Assembly: GCF_963259705.1 (NCBI RefSeq)
Contig: NC_081842.1
Span: forward strand, 180,300,349 to 180,364,348
Source of the DNA: Myotis daubentonii
Taxonomy: Eukaryota; Chordata; Mammalia; Chiroptera; Vespertilionidae
Direction of reading: 5' to 3'
Length of the DNA: 64,000 nucleotides
Shown: positions 33,700 to 46,299 of the stretch, one piece after another
Layout: every line of letters starts with the position of its first letter
Position numbering within the stretch: position 1 is the stretch's first letter
Notes under the pieces: generated by a model
The model's database searches: none
Seen by the model: the letters and a program-made list of their open reading frames with translations, nothing else
What the model was told of the DNA's origin: nothing
Made by a program: the position numbers and the translations under genes

Positions 33700-34195
33700 G
33701 GAGCATGCATCTTAGTTTTCTATTGCTGCTATAACAAATTATCACAAACATGGTGGCTTAGTGCACCACAGATTCATTCTCCGGCAGCTCTCAATATCCA
33801 AAGTCTAAAATGGGTTTACAGAGCTAGTTCCTCCTGAGGCTCTAGGGAAGAGCCTGCTTCCTTGCCTTTTTTTCCAGCTGAGAGGCCACTTACAGTCCTT
33901 GGTCCATGACCCCTTCCTTCAGCTTCAAAAGCAGCAGCATTTCTTTCTCTCTGACCTCTGCTTCCATCCTTACATCTTCCACACTCTGATTTTCTTCCCT
34001 CCCTCTTAGAAAGACCCTTAATTATTTTGCACCCACCTGGATAATCCAGGATAATTTTCCCATCTCAAGACCTTTAACTCAATCACATTTCCAAATCCCC
34101 TTTTACCATGTCAGGTAACATATTCACAGTTTCTGAGGATTAGGGTATGGGCATCTTTGGGAGGGGTTGTTATTCAGCCTATTATAGTCCTAGCC
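33700..34195 (+). repeat. Old interspersed repeat, LTR-like, family not named
   Basis: Starts 'cttagttttctattgctgctataacaaattatcacaaac'. It passes through 'acctggataatccaggataattttcccatctcaagacc' and ends 'tttgggaggggttgttattcagcctattata'. It is a familiar dispersed mammalian repeat, but I do not assign the family. Confidence 0.55.
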
Positions 34196-34394
34196 TATCC
34201 TGACTATTATGCACCACAAATTTGTTGGGTTGTTTTTTGTTTGTTTGTTTTTCAGAACATGTATCACAAATTGTAAAAAAATAATAATAAAAATTGTTTA
34301 CTAGTAAATATTGATTTAATTTCTCCCACTCTAAAAAGAGGAAGTGCCTATTTCTTATTCACTGTTCTCTCTCCTGGTGGCATAAATGGTTAAA

Positions 34395-34850
34395 TAACTA
34401 CAAAGATGACAATAGCTAATATTTGAGTGGCTAGAGGCACTTAGTTCTTCCTGTGAATAATATAATCTGTACAACAGCCTGGAAAAGATAAGTAACATGA
34501 CTTCTCCTGTTTTCAAGTGGAGAAAATGAACCTGGATGGGTTTCAGTAACTAGCCCAGAGGTGGGCAAACTTTTTGACTCAGGGGCCACAACGAGTTCTT
34601 AAACTGGACCGGAGGGCCAGAACAAAAGCATGGATGGAGTGTTTGTGTGAACTAATATAAATTTAAAGTAAACATCATTACATAAAAGGGTACGGTCTTT
34701 TTTTTTTTTTTTTTTAGTTTTATTCATTTCAAACGGGCCGGATCCAGCCCATGGGCCGTAGTTTGCCCATGCTGAACTAGCCCCTAAAACCACTCAATTA
34801 CTAAGTGATAGATCTGGACGTTGCTCCAAATCTGTCTGACCCCAGAGGTT
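34395..34850 (-). repeat. MIR SINE split by a hAT insertion
   Basis: The left part (to 34555: 'gtggagaaaatgaacctggatgggtttcagtaactagcc') and the right part (from 34775: 'aactagcccctaaaaccactcaattactaagtgatagatctgg') join into one MIR on the - strand once the hAT and one AACTAGCC copy are removed. Confidence 0.7.
34556..34774 (-). mobile_element. Non-autonomous hAT (GGGCAAAC-end family), copy 2
   Basis: 219 bp from CAGAGGTGGGCAAACTTTTT to GTTTGCCCATGCTG, with the perfect 8-bp duplication AACTAGCC (34548-34555 and 34775-34782). It is the reverse orientation of the copy at 31561. A T-run of about 20 (34698-34717) lies inside it. Confidence 0.94.
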
Positions 34851-35630
34851 TTTTACGTTTAACAGACAAGGTACCAAGGGCCCATGAAATAAAACACAAT
34901 TTAGATCACCCTAAAATCGCTGAATTTAATAAGAAAGACACATAAAAATAATACAATTGTGATATAATGTAACAATTATAATGTAATCTGAATAATGATA
35001 TTATGTTCTGAGAGAGCAGAGATGGAAGATGGTTAAACTTGACCTGAGAGTCAGACTTTCTGAAGGGAGGTAATTTCTGATATCAGCTTTAAAGGGTGGA
35101 ACAGGTTCACCAGGTGGTGGGGGATGCGAGAGGGAAAAGCATCCCAGACCTAGGGAGCAGCATATACAAAGGAACCAAGGCAGGAAATAGCAGGTGTGTT
35201 TGGAGACAGTGGCAGAAGAGAAACATGGGGACATGTGTGCCCTGCTGGGGACCACATCCTCCACCCAGCACTGGACCAGTACAAGGGTGAGAACTGGGGG
35301 GGTGGGGGGGGGGGAAAGAGAGGGGAGTGGAGAGGGGTGAGGGGAGGATACAGCAGACACTGAGTCCACTGAGCCTTCCTCCTCCTCAGATTGCTCATGA
35401 GCCAGTGGGTATGTGTTAGAGAATTCCCCCTCTTTTCTCCTCAGCCTCCATGAGGTTTATTCATCCTTAATTCATTAATTTCTCATGAATATTTTGAGTG
35501 CCTACCATGTGGTGGGTGCTGGGTTAGACACTGAAATCCTCAGCTAATTGTTCCTTCTCTTTGGGATGCCAATTCTAAGGATCAACTGCTCCTTCCATCT
35601 GGAAAATCCTTTTGTGTCAGATTGACATCA

Positions 35631-35896
35631 CCCTATATAATAAAAGCCTAATATGCAGATCAACCAAACAGCGGAATGATCGGTGGAATGACCAGTCGCT
35701 ATGATGCACACTGACCACCAGGGAGCAGATGCTCAATGTAGGAGCTGCCCCCAGCCTGCAGGCCCCAAGCCAGCCAAGGTGGGTGCCAGTGGGGGCTCCC
35801 CCGATCGCCCTGCCAGTTGCCCCACAGATGGGCCATGATCACCAGCCGGGCCTAGGAACCCTACCCATGCACAAATTTCATGCACTGGTCCTCTAG
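35631..35896 (+). mobile_element. HeliBat-type Helitron, 266 bp
   Basis: The 5' end is CCCTATATAATAAAAGCC (first base C instead of T) after A. The 3' end is a TGCACAAATTTCATGCA hairpin and CTGGTCCTCTAG, followed by T. Confidence 0.9.
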
Positions 35897-37194
35897 TTTA
35901 TACATATTTAAAGGAATTGTCTTGAATCTGTGTTGCATTTGTAGTTATTTTTAAATTTTTATTCTATTCAAAGTATCCTCATATTTCATTTTATTTGATA
36001 TTCATAAGAACCTCGCAAGGTAGACAGGACAATGCAATTATTTACATTTTAAATATTAACCAAAAAAAGAATGGATTTTATACCTTCAGTTGTCCCACAA
36101 GGTGTTTTGTGGGTTGGTGTGTGTGTGTGTGTGTGTTTTCAATAAGGTGTCATAGCTAACTTTTTCAGGCCATAATAAGTTTTGTATGAAATAATTTCTA
36201 TATAGTACTGTAAGATTGTGGTTAACACATTTCATGTATGCATGCTCATTTGAGCAATATAAGTTGATTAACTATTTGCTCTGTGAGCAGTAACAAGTTA
36301 GACTCAGGGATTTCTAATCCTTAGCACAAACTTTCAAAACCAGAGCGTACAGATGAAGAAATTGAGGCTCTAAATCACCTCCCAGTTTTCACCTTTCTTC
36401 TCTCAAAACAATGCAGTTGTGTAGGATTCTTCTTTTTGCCAGCCCCATCTCAAATCAAAGCCCTGTGATTTCCTCTTGTCAATCAATACAAAGAAAAATC
36501 TCAGTTCATGTTCAGCGAAGCTGTGCATTTTAGTTGGCAGAGCCTGCCTCGTCTGCCCTTCAATTATTCTGGCTGTGGTTCCCTCAAGCTGGTGTCACTG
36601 GGCTGATCAATTCAATGCCATCTCTATCTAGTTGCCTTTGTCAATTTTTTCCTTGCTAGAATCCCCTTTAGTATTTTGCAGATTAAGATGACAGTAATAA
36701 GGGAAACTTTCAGGACAGAGTGTGAAATGGCTGTATGGATTGAATTTGACCAGGTCTTGTGCTGCTGTCCATTGTTCTGAACTGGCTTTGGTGGCTGGAC
36801 TGGGTGCAAAGTGGAAAATGGGGAGGGGAGAAAGAGGGCAGTTTTGTACAACAAAACATGAGTAGAACCAATGGGGTCAAGTGGAGTGAAAGCCGCAAGA
36901 AACCCTATGGATACTTGATGTCAGTGAAGGAGAGGGGGGCCAAAATGGAGGCACTTTGATTATTGGAAATGTAAAGTGCCACCCTACCAGAACAGACAAT
37001 ATTTTCCCATCTGAAATCATCAGCCAATTAATGCTGTACTTATTTCCAAAACATGTACTGTTGTCACAGGTAACCATTTCATCACTGCCAAAACCACCTT
37101 GATCATCATGAACATCATTGTTCCTCTCCTCCTCTTCCTCCTCCTCCTCCTCAGTCTCTTTATCCACATCACAACTACTTTTATCAAAATATCA

Positions 37195-37385
37195 TTATGT
37201 GGGCCTCCTTTGTACCAGGCACCCAGCCAGGGGTGATGTCCATGACAGTCCTATGATGTGAATAGTTGTATCCCCATTTTACTCATTGGGAAATAGGGGA
37301 AAGAGATTGGAAATACTAGCCTCGCCAGAACTTAGAGAGAGAGAGGATTCCAACCGAAGACTTTTCAACCCTAAAGCCCATGTTC
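37195..37385 (-). repeat. MIR SINE fragment
   Basis: On the - strand: 'tgtaccaggcacccagccagggg', 'ttgtatccccattttactcattgggaaataggggaaagag' and 'ggattccaaccgaagacttttcaaccctaaagcccatg'. Confidence 0.7.
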
Positions 37386-37617
37386 TTTGCCCTACTGCTG
37401 CACTTAATGTAGTCTGGGCAGGAAGGGAAAGATGGAAAAGACACTAACAGTGTAGTGAACAACGCAGAGAGAAGTGCAGGGACCACCACCTCTCACCGCA
37501 TTCCTGACAGAAGGTGTCCCCTGCAGTTGAGCTGAGTCAAGCAAGACAGCTATTTTTCAGAAAATAAGGGAAATGAGCATTCCAGACAGAGGATGAAATG
37601 TGTGCAAAAGCATAGAG

Positions 37618-37840
37618 TCCCATGCCCTAACCGGTTTGGCTCAGTGGATAGAGCGTTGGCCTGTGGACTGAAGGGTCCCAGTTTTGATTCCGGTCAGGGG
37701 CATGTACCTTGGTTGCAGGCACATCCCCAGTGGGGAGTGTGCAGGAGGCAGCTGATCAATGTTTCTCATTGATGTTTCTAACTCTCTATCCCTCTCCTTT
37801 CCTCTCTGTAAAAAATCCATAAAGTATTTTTTTTTAAAAA
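37618..37840 (+). mobile_element. VES SINE with perfect 13-bp target duplication
   Basis: Flanked by CAAAAGCATAGAG at 37605-37617 and 37841-37853. The tRNA-like head 'ccctaaccggtttggctcagtggatagagcgttggcctgtgg' is followed by the body, and the tail is T/A-rich. Confidence 0.95.
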
Positions 37841-37859
37841 CAAAAGCATAGAGGCCCTC

Positions 37860-40560
37860 ATTGCTTCCACAAATAGTTACTGTCCTCTCTGCCCCAGGTG
37901 ATAGGTCAGGAAATCCAGGGGTGAATCAAAGAGAGAGAAATGAATGCCTCCTTACAGTGAATGAAACAGAGGACATAAGATGAGAAGCTTTAAGAACAGT
38001 AAGTATCTAGAGGGGATATGAGAGGAAAAGAGGCTGTTAATCCCACACCTGTATAGTGTTTTACAGTGAATTTCCACATGCCTCGTACATAGCAGGCACT
38101 CAACTAGCTATTGAGTGAATGACTGAATGAGTGATCTCTGTTGTCCTTTAAAACAGTCCATTTTCTTGTAATTTCCATGAGGAAGGGAGCACTTGTTCAC
38201 CACCATCTGATACAGAGGATTGACATTTGTTGACTGAATAAACTACTGACTGAAAAGGCAGGTAGGAAGGCTAGACAGAGATTACTGTCAATTCACCCTC
38301 TTATGCAAGAAGCATTAGTTGACTCTCAGCTATAAATAAGCATATCCATTTCACAGGTAGGGAAGAGATATTAAGTGGCTGCCTCAAAACACACATTTAG
38401 GGAGTGGAAGAGGCAGATGTGGAACCCAGGCCTCTCCTATCAGTGTTTTTCTTCTACAGCACACAGTTTCCCTGTACCAGTAAATTCATCAGTTTATGGT
38501 TGCCTCCAAGGGCCACGGATGCTTCTTCCCTAGCAAACAGCTGGGCTGAAAACCCTGCTGCTGGCTTACAGCTGGCACCCTCCCAGGTGGAGGAAATTGG
38601 GAGCTGCTGCTGGGAGTCCTTTTCAGGGATTGCTGTGTAACCGACTGCTGCTGCAAACCTCTTTCACACGAGGCTCTGGCTTCGCTGGCTCTTTGAGTGG
38701 AGAAGATCCTGAGGTGTGGCGAGTGGATCAGCAGAAAACATGTTCAGAAAGCACAAAGACTGCTGCACATCAGCTTTGATTGAAGACATTTTGTCCCAGA
38801 TGAAGGGCATTGCAAATTCTCGTTAGTTGCATTTATGGACTATTTGGAGGCCCAGACTGAGGCTGTGTGTAGTGTGTTAGAAGGAACTGGGGGATGTTGG
38901 TCGGAAGGTCTAGGTCGGCCATTTATGAGCTCTTGGATCTTAGGTCAGTACTGTGGCCCCTCCAGCTTCCCTTTCTTGGTCTGTGAAAGGGAATTTGTCG
39001 CTTCTCCTAGCACTGTGGAAGCCCAAGCGAAAGAATGCATGAAAGGGTCCAACCCAGTGTGGGCAAGGGAAAAGAGCTTGAGTTTTGGAATGAGATTTGA
39101 TTATTAAATCTAAATTTACCTCTGAATAGTGATGCAAACTTTGACAATGCTCATAATAATAATAATTAGCATTATAGAAAATAGGTTCAAGGCCCTGTGC
39201 TGAACACATGGGTTGTCTAAATTAACAGGCATCAATAGAGTAAATACTATTATTGATGCTGTTTTATTGATGAGAAAACTGAGGTGATGGAGGTCAAGTT
39301 CAAACACTAGTTGAAAGGGAAAGGGTCAGGATTCCAACACAGCTGGTCTGATTACAAAGTCACTATGTGGTTGCTAATCTCTTAGCTAACCTGCTCTCTC
39401 TCCAGGCCTCAGTTTTCTTATCTACCAAATGGGGTTAATAATGTCTGCCCTGCCAGGCTGTGGGGAGACTCTGAGGTTGTTTCTGAAAAGCACCAATCAC
39501 AGCGCTGCAGGCTGTGTGAATGGTGCCATGTGGTGGTGGCACCACGGTGGCCATGGAGGTGGAGACGGTGATGGCAGTGATGGTGGCACAACAGATCTGA
39601 AAATTGACTTCCACTGCTATTGCTGAGAAGGAAGGTCCTGCATAGATAGAAAGCCAGACAGAAGCTGCTCTCTCTTCTTTCAAATCACAACAAAATCATA
39701 TAACACCTGTGAAAGCTGTCTCCGTTGCATTTAGAATGGTGTCTTTGATTTCTCTGACTGTTTCTGCATGCAGCTGGGACTCTCATATAAAAAACAAATC
39801 TAAGAAATCGACGTGGCCACGTTTGCTACAGCGTTTACATCATATGGTGTAGGGTGAAAGCAATAAAGTGGCTCAAAGAAGGTATTCAGGCCTTCTATTT
39901 TCAGTGTTCAGTAAATTGCACCTGAAATAAAACTGTCATAAACCCAAAGGACACTGAGTGACTGTTCCGTCTGGGGTGCGAGAGGGCAGCCCGGAGAGCA
40001 GGAAGCCCTGCAAATAAGGACGCTCTGTGGTTGAATTTTCCAACGTGCTGGCAGCCAGTGTCCTGTGAGCTTTCCCGTTTCTCGGCCCCGAGGTTCAGTG
40101 CCAACGAGCGCCAAGCAGGGGAAGTGTGTAGGGGAGGCCAGTCTGGGGTAGGCTGAGGGCTGGCCTGGGCAGAGACCATAAAGTCTGGCTACAGGCCCTT
40201 AGTCCCAGGCTGTTCACTAAGTCAAACTTGAGCTGCTCTGCTGGGATCTGCATTTTGAACTTGGCCTCTGAGAAGGTATGGCCCAATTTTCCCTTGGAGG
40301 CCCTTACCCCCACCATAAAATGCAGCTAACCGGCAACATTTTAGTTTCTTGAAGTGCTCTTTCTTGAACCCATTGTGGTTTTGGGTGGGTTGTTGTTGTT
40401 TTTGATTTTTGGTTTTCTAATTTTCCAGAAGACATCATAAACCTCACTTGTTTGACATGAACAGCTGTCCACCCTTGTTTTTCTCTGTGCTTGAGCATTT
40501 CTGAGCAGGCCCATGCCTTGAGTGAGGGGGTAGGGAAGTTGCAAAATACCGATTTCTAAT
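37860..40560. other. FYB2 intron 1 stretch with MIR pieces only
   Basis: MIR-like pieces at about 38045-38135 (+), 39130-39320 (-) and 39400-39500 (+). A trinucleotide-like 'ggtggtggc/gatggtg' patch lies at 39530-39590. No exon was recognised, and the open frames have no domains. Confidence 0.55.
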
Positions 40561-40568
40561 GCACCATC

Positions 40569-40770
40569 TCACCTGGCAAGTGGTTGAGTGTCGACCTATG
40601 AACTAGGAGGTTACAGTTCAATTCCGTCAGGGCACATGACAGGTTGTGGACTCGATCCCTAATAGGGGACATGCAAGAGGCAGTCAATCAATGGTTCTCT
40701 CTCATCACTGATGTTTCTGTCTTCTTCTCCCTCTCCCTTCCTCCCTGAAATTAATTTAAAAAATAAATAA
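40569..40770 (+). mobile_element. VES SINE
   Basis: Head 'caagtggttgagtgtcgacctatgaactaggaggttacagttcaattcc', body 'catcactgatgtttctgtcttcttctccctctcccttcctccctgaaatt', A-rich tail. The flanks share TAATGCACC (40557-40565 and 40771-40779). Confidence 0.88.
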
Positions 40771-40859
40771 TAATGCACCGTATCCCTATTATAGAGCCCA
40801 GAAAGTATTTTGAACCATAAAAATGCAAATGTGTGTTGCTAATTTTGTCTGCAATGGAT

Positions 40860-41215
40860 TACAGGGCCTTTTGGGATATAGCCTCACCCCCTTTCTCACC
40901 CTCCCTTTCTCCCACGTCAGCCATAATCCCCACCTGGCAAACCCAACCTGCCTGCTCTCTCAGGCCTCAGGTCTTATATGCCCCCTCCACCTGTGATGCA
41001 CCCATCTTGTCAACGGCCACGCTCCTATTTATTCTCGCACCTGGCTTTCTGCAGGAAGGTCTCTGCACTCCCCTAACCTGGCTAGTCTTTCCCTCCACTT
41101 GCCCTGGGGCTGCCCCATTGCAGCAGTGATTGCGGGGCGCCGTCACTGTGTTTCCTTTTCCATCTTTTCCATCAGACCGGGCCCCCTGGGGTAAGCCCCT
41201 TGTCTGTTTAGTCAT
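40860..41215 (+). repeat. Probable L2 (LINE2) fragment
   Basis: C/T-rich sequence with L2-like phrases ('cctgcctgctctctcaggcctc', 'ctggctttctgcaggaaggtctctgcactcccctaac'). It is diverged and the borders are uncertain. Confidence 0.4.
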
Positions 41216-42870
41216 TGATGTTTCTCACGGTTGGCATGAGACAAATCATTGTTGGATGCATTGGGAAAAGACAAATGAAAATCTGTGATTAGAGAAAAGG
41301 CATGCGATCGAATAGAGTTCCTCTGAAAACATCACAGGCTTCTGTGTTGGGGCTGGGATCCCAGCTCAGATCCGACACACATTAGCTGTGTGACCTGAGC
41401 AAGCTTCAGAAGCTCTGCTCCTCGGGTTTGTCTCCATCTTCAAGGGCACAGCTCAGAAGCCCAGGGTCACAGTAACGGAAACAATGTGTGCATGCTGCTG
41501 GGCACAGTGCCTGGAGACAGAGTAAGAGATTGAGATGGAACCTAAGAATTCAAGGCACCTTTCAGATATTTTGGTCTGGAATTACTTCTAATTTTTCCTC
41601 AGCTTCCTCCATGCATAAATACATCCAAATACTTTCTAATCAGCTCGTTGTAATTCAGAAGAACACATATTGCTGATCTATGCCATGTGCCTAGGCATAG
41701 TGACAGAAGCACCAAAAGAGATTTGGAGGCACAGCGCCTTGAATGAGTCTGGGTTACCTAGTGTGTCACTCTCCTGCTCATAGCCTTTCCAGGCTTCCCA
41801 ATGACTACTGGACAAAATCACAATTCCTGACCTGGACTATGAGTCCTGCATGCTCCTGCTCTACTAGATGATTCCAGCTCTTACACACTGCACAGTGGGA
41901 GCTACCATGGGTGCACTCCAGGGTCAAATAAAGAAGAGGAGGAAAGTTTAACCAGGGTTAGAATTCTAGGCACATGTACTCTTACCAAGGCACAAATACA
42001 TAGGAAGTGGGAGGGAGGCAGAAGAGTTGATATATTCCAGAGAGTGATTTTGGTGATCATCCATGGGGTCTAATCTGGGTGTGTGGAGAAATGAAGATGG
42101 CGAGGGGTAGTAGACAGGAAAGACCTGTTGAGGCCCAGGGGTTAATTCTGTCACCTCACTCCAATGGTTTGCTGGAGTGGGGTGGCAGAATAGGCAAGTG
42201 GGTGAGATGGGAGGTGGTGATCCAAGAGCAGGATCTTTGAAACTGATCTGCTGGAGAGGGTCCAGCTACTGAGAATGACAAAGTCTAAGGTGTGTCTGTG
42301 GACATTGCAGCTGAGGTGGGGTGGACAAGATCATCAGAAATGAACCCAGGCTATTAGAAGGATTATCTATTCTAGATGGATTCTAAATTGCTCATTGTCA
42401 AGGGAGTGGAGGGAGAGGAGTGAGGCAGGTGCTAAAATCCTCAATAAATAAAGAGAAGAATGACCACGGATGTAGATGGTGGCAGGAGGAAGCAGGGGGT
42501 TTGGTTTGGAATACTGTTAGAAGGAGTTGGTGTTTCCTAGAAAGGAGAAGTTTTGTGGAAGTGACAACGAGGAGCTAAGAGGACATTTTACCCACCTCCT
42601 GGCCAGGAGTGAGGAGTGTGGAAGAAATATCCACACTTGAGAAAACATCTGGGGAATCGGTGTCTTCATGGAGATACCAGTTTGAATCAGAGCAAGAAAG
42701 TGAAGGGCATGTTCATAGAAGAGATTGAGGACATGAGGGAATGTTGCTAACCACTGGCTGGGAGTTCCAGACTACTCAGTGGAAGGGATGGGGAGATGAG
42801 AGAAGGGTAAGAAATGGTGTTCAGTTGGGCATATGAGAGAGATCTGTGGGACATAAGGACCTGTGTTAGT
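41216..42870. other. FYB2 intron 1 stretch with little recognisable
   Basis: One MIR-like piece (41345-41520, + orientation). The rest is purine-rich unique-looking sequence, with no exon or repeat that I recognise. Confidence 0.5.
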
Positions 42871-42880
42871 GGGCCAGCTT

Positions 42881-42940
<60 letters not shown>
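42881..42940. repeat. (GATA)n microsatellite at the tail of a VES SINE
   Basis: About 15 GATA units at the A-rich end of the SINE that follows on the right. Confidence 0.95.
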
Positions 42941-43130
42941 TATCAAAGAGGAAGGAAGAGTGAGAGAGAGATACAAACATCAATGATGAAAGAGAACCAT
43001 TAATCAGCTGCCCCTGCACCATCCTCCTGGGGATTGGGCCTGCAACCCAGTCATGTGCCCTGACTGGGAATTGAACTGTGACCTCCTGGTTCATAAGTCA
43101 ACACTCAACCACTGAGCCACTCTGGTCAGG
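42885..43130 (-). mobile_element. VES SINE whose tail became (GATA)n
   Basis: On the - strand the tRNA head is at the right ('attgaactgtgacctcctggttcataagtcaacactcaaccactgagccactctgg'), the body in the middle and the GATA tract at the tail. Short flanking matches (GCTTGAT) are seen at 42878-42884 and 43131-43137. Confidence 0.88.
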
Positions 43131-43444
43131 CTTGATGATGACCAAGATGAACAGGGATAGAAATTGTGCTGACCTATCCTTTCAGGGAGAGTCATCGCTA
43201 ACTGCTGCCCACCATTAAGGATTGGGGATTCAGGCAGCTTTAATCCATGAGATGGGGTGTTGTGAGGGAGGCATGGTGCTCTCATTAGGACCATACAGGA
43301 CTGTGTGGGTGGCTTGAAATCAGCAGTGGGCAGTGCCATGGCTGTTGGAGAGGTGTTTGGTAGCATGGTGAATTTGGGGCACCTCCCTTTTAGTATACTG
43401 CATCTGAGGAGCAGTCTTACCAAGAGCACTGACCTGGGCCAGAC

Positions 43445-43575
43445 ACTTTCCAGGCTTTTTATACACTTACCTGCAACCTTATGACAGTCCCATGTGGTGG
43501 GCATTCTTAGCCCCATTTTACAGGTGCAGAGAGCTTTAGCAGCTTGCTCAAGGTCACAGCTCTAGAAGAACATGA
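43445..43575 (-). repeat. MIR SINE fragment
   Basis: On the - strand: 'ccccattttacaggtgcagagagctttagcagcttgctcaaggtcacagctctagaag'. Confidence 0.7.
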
Positions 43576-44378
43576 AGGATGGAAAAGAGTTCTGATTTGA
43601 CCTGATGGGTAATGGGGTGTGTAGCTATTGCTTCTCACACCTTTATGATGTAAGCTTTTAACCTTTCCATCCTGTATCTGCTCAGAGGTCAGATGGGAGG
43701 TTTTCAAACAGCACTTCTATGCTCTGTTGTTCCTGCTGCTTCCTGGGGGCTTCAGAATGAATCACTGGTACCAGGAACATGACTGTTTGGACATTACTAT
43801 GGCCCTTGAAGTAGTGAAGGTTGGATCAAAGCCCTTTTACTCCTGAAGGATGCTGTTTTTAATGACCTTTTATTTCTCTCCATCTTAGGCAAGATTTGAC
43901 AGCTATTGCTGCCTCTCCTCCTGGGCTCATAATTTTTTTGTCTTCTGCTGCCTTTTCTGTGCTTTGGACTTTGAGCTTGCATTTTTCTTAAGGCTCCTGC
44001 ACTCTTGTACCAGAAGGAGAATGTTTACTGTGTGGTAAACCACTGCCATTTATGTTGCCATACATAGGGCAATATTCAGCAACTTGCAGAAAATCAAAAG
44101 TGAGTTGGCTTTCTTTTCTTTTTAAATCAAGAAATCTGCATCAAAACGGTGTGTTCCCCTTTTGGTACTTATGTTTATTTTTATGATGACTTTCGCCTCC
44201 TGAATAGCTACTAATTTGTTGAGCAGGTGTGGGCCTTGCTCACTGCAGCTTGCGTTGTTGTGCGATGTGTGCTGCTGTAGGTGTGAGTAAGCTCAGGGAG
44301 CTGTGACATAGGAGAGTTTCACCCAGCAGCCTGCCACATCAGGCTAAATGTGAGAGGGTGCAGCAGCTGTCTGTACCA
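43576..44378. other. FYB2 intron 1 stretch, nothing recognised
   Basis: I see no repeat family, exon or RNA gene in this stretch. Confidence 0.5.
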
Positions 44379-44707
44379 TCTAAATATATAAAAGCCTAAG
44401 CAACCCTCTGGCTGGTAGCTACAACATGCACTGACCACCAGGGGGCAGATGTTCAATGCAAGAGCAGAAACCACAGGCATGGAAGCGTGGAACAGACTGA
44501 TGAATCTCAGAGCGAAAGAGGGAGGGAAAATGGCGGGAAGAGATTAACCAACGATCTTATATGCATACTACAGGCCCTCAGCCTGGCCTGCAGGGATTGG
44601 GCTGAAACCAGCTCTCCAACATCCCCCAAGGGGTCCCAGATTGCAAGAGGGCTCAGGGCCAAGCCAAGGGACCCCACCAGTGCATGAATCATGCACTGGG
44701 CCTCTAG
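44379..44707 (+). mobile_element. HeliBat-type Helitron, 329 bp
   Basis: The 5' end is a mutated TCTAAATATATAAAAGCC after A. The interior phrase is 'gcactgaccaccagggggcagatgttc'. The 3' hairpin is GTGCATGA-A-TCATGCAC (44680-44696), then CTGGGCCTCTAG, followed by T. Confidence 0.88.
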
Positions 44708-45194
44708 TATGTTATAAACCAGAAATCAGGACAGGTGATTTGACACAGAATTTATGATCATTTGCAGATCCATTTTGAAAGGGTGTAACACTAAATTGTA
44801 TTTTATCTAGTTCTGCATTTTCTTATCACTTTTTAAATTGCATGAAATCAGAACTACCTTGAAAACCCAAGGTGCATGGTCACAGTAGCAATATAATTTA
44901 TTAAAAATCTAAAACTATCCAAATTATATTAGATCCAATGTTTTGCTCATCTCAGAATCAATAACTAAAGCCCGAGAGAGTATTTTAAATGCAAATGTAA
45001 ATTGCTTTCCTGAGATTTTTATTTGTTTATTTGTTTCATTTGTTTGTTTAAAAGATGTGGTTAGAGGTACATTTTTTTTACATAATTTCTAAAGTAAGTG
45101 TGACATGTACAAAATTGATTATGAAATATCTATGAGGTAGAGTTAAATTTGTAAGTGAGGTATACTGGCAGAATAGTTAAGTTCAGTCCTAGAG

Positions 45195-45725
45195 ACAAAG
45201 ACACTTGGATTCAAATTCCCATACCATTTTCAAACTGTGTAAACTGGGAAAGTTAATAAATTGTGGGGCAATACCATACCTGCTTTCCACGGTTATTGTG
45301 GAGACTAAGATGCGCATAATGGTTGCTGCTAAGAATGATGAAGATAGGAAAAACAGAACATGATTAATTTTCTGAAACTTGCAAAGGGAAAATATACTTC
45401 CCAAGAAGCTAGTATTACAGTATTTGTGCTCACTTGATCAAGTATTAGCTTTATTTCTGAAAATAGTAGCCCCACCCCCCACCACCAAATTTCTAGACCC
45501 ACCAACAGATTCTGAAGTTTAAGGAGTCCAAGATAGAGCATGGGTTCCAGATCCTGATTGTATGAATTTGAAGCCCAGGCTTGACCCTTCCTTGTGTGAC
45601 CTTGGACAAGTTACTTAAGCTCTAGGTGCCTCACTACATATCTGGGTTTATATCTTGGAAAAACACAGAGTTAAACTTAAAGCTTAAATAAAGTAAGTGT
45701 TTAGAGCAGTGCCTGCCACGTGGTA
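45195..45725 (+). repeat. Two MIR SINE fragments
   Basis: First, 45195-45320: 'cttggattcaaattcccataccattttcaaactgtgtaaactgggaaagtt'. Second, 45545-45725: 'gcttgacccttccttgtgtgaccttggacaagttacttaagctctaggtgcctcac', ending 'tgtttagagcagtgcctgcc'. Confidence 0.7.
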
Positions 45726-45886
45726 ATGTCATATAAGGCATATATATGTCAAATAGACATACAATGCCTACTTCTGTTATTATTACGATTATTATTATTA
45801 TTCCTTAGGTTCCTATAAAATAAATATTAAATGAGAGGCCTCTGTTTGATGAAGTCTTTCCCTCCTGGTTTGGCTAAGTACATCCA

Positions 45887-46299
45887 TCCTATATAATAAA
45901 GAGGTAATATGCAAATTGACCCTCACTCCATCAGGCTGTCACAAGATGGCTGTGCCCACAGCAGAGGTGGCGTTCCCATAATGAGCGATCAGCAGGGACC
46001 TGAGACTGAGTGGTGCCGGTCCAGGGGACCTGAGGCTGTGCCCCCTGCCTGGTGGGGCTTGATGGGGGACCTCAGGCTGCGCCCTCCACCTGGCGGGACA
46101 TGTGAGTGGGCGGGGACTTGACTCTGGGTCCCTGGTGTGCCCCAGACTCTGACAGGAGGAAGATTTTCATATACATTTTACAAATTTTCTTTCATCTATG
46201 ACACTTCTATTATAGAGAAAGGACAAATAGCAATATTAAAACATTTCCTCTAATTAATTCCCTTTTAACGTGCATGAATTTCATGCACCGGGCCACTAG
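45887..46299 (+). mobile_element. HeliBat-type Helitron, 413 bp
   Basis: The 5' end is TCCTATATAATAAAGAGG after A. The 3' hairpin is GTGCATGAA-T-TTCATGCAC (46270-46288), with CGGGCCACTAG then T. The first two thirds are GC-rich. The last 120 bases before the hairpin are AT-rich, so this is a subfamily distinct from the copy at 44.4 kb. Confidence 0.92.

Noticed and set aside
37100..37160. Glu-repeat frame at a (CTC)n tract
   Set aside because: It is a simple repeat in intron sequence with no supporting exon structure.
42747..43094. 115-codon - strand frame with an YLSI repeat
   Set aside because: The repeat is the translation of (GATA)n in the VES SINE tail.
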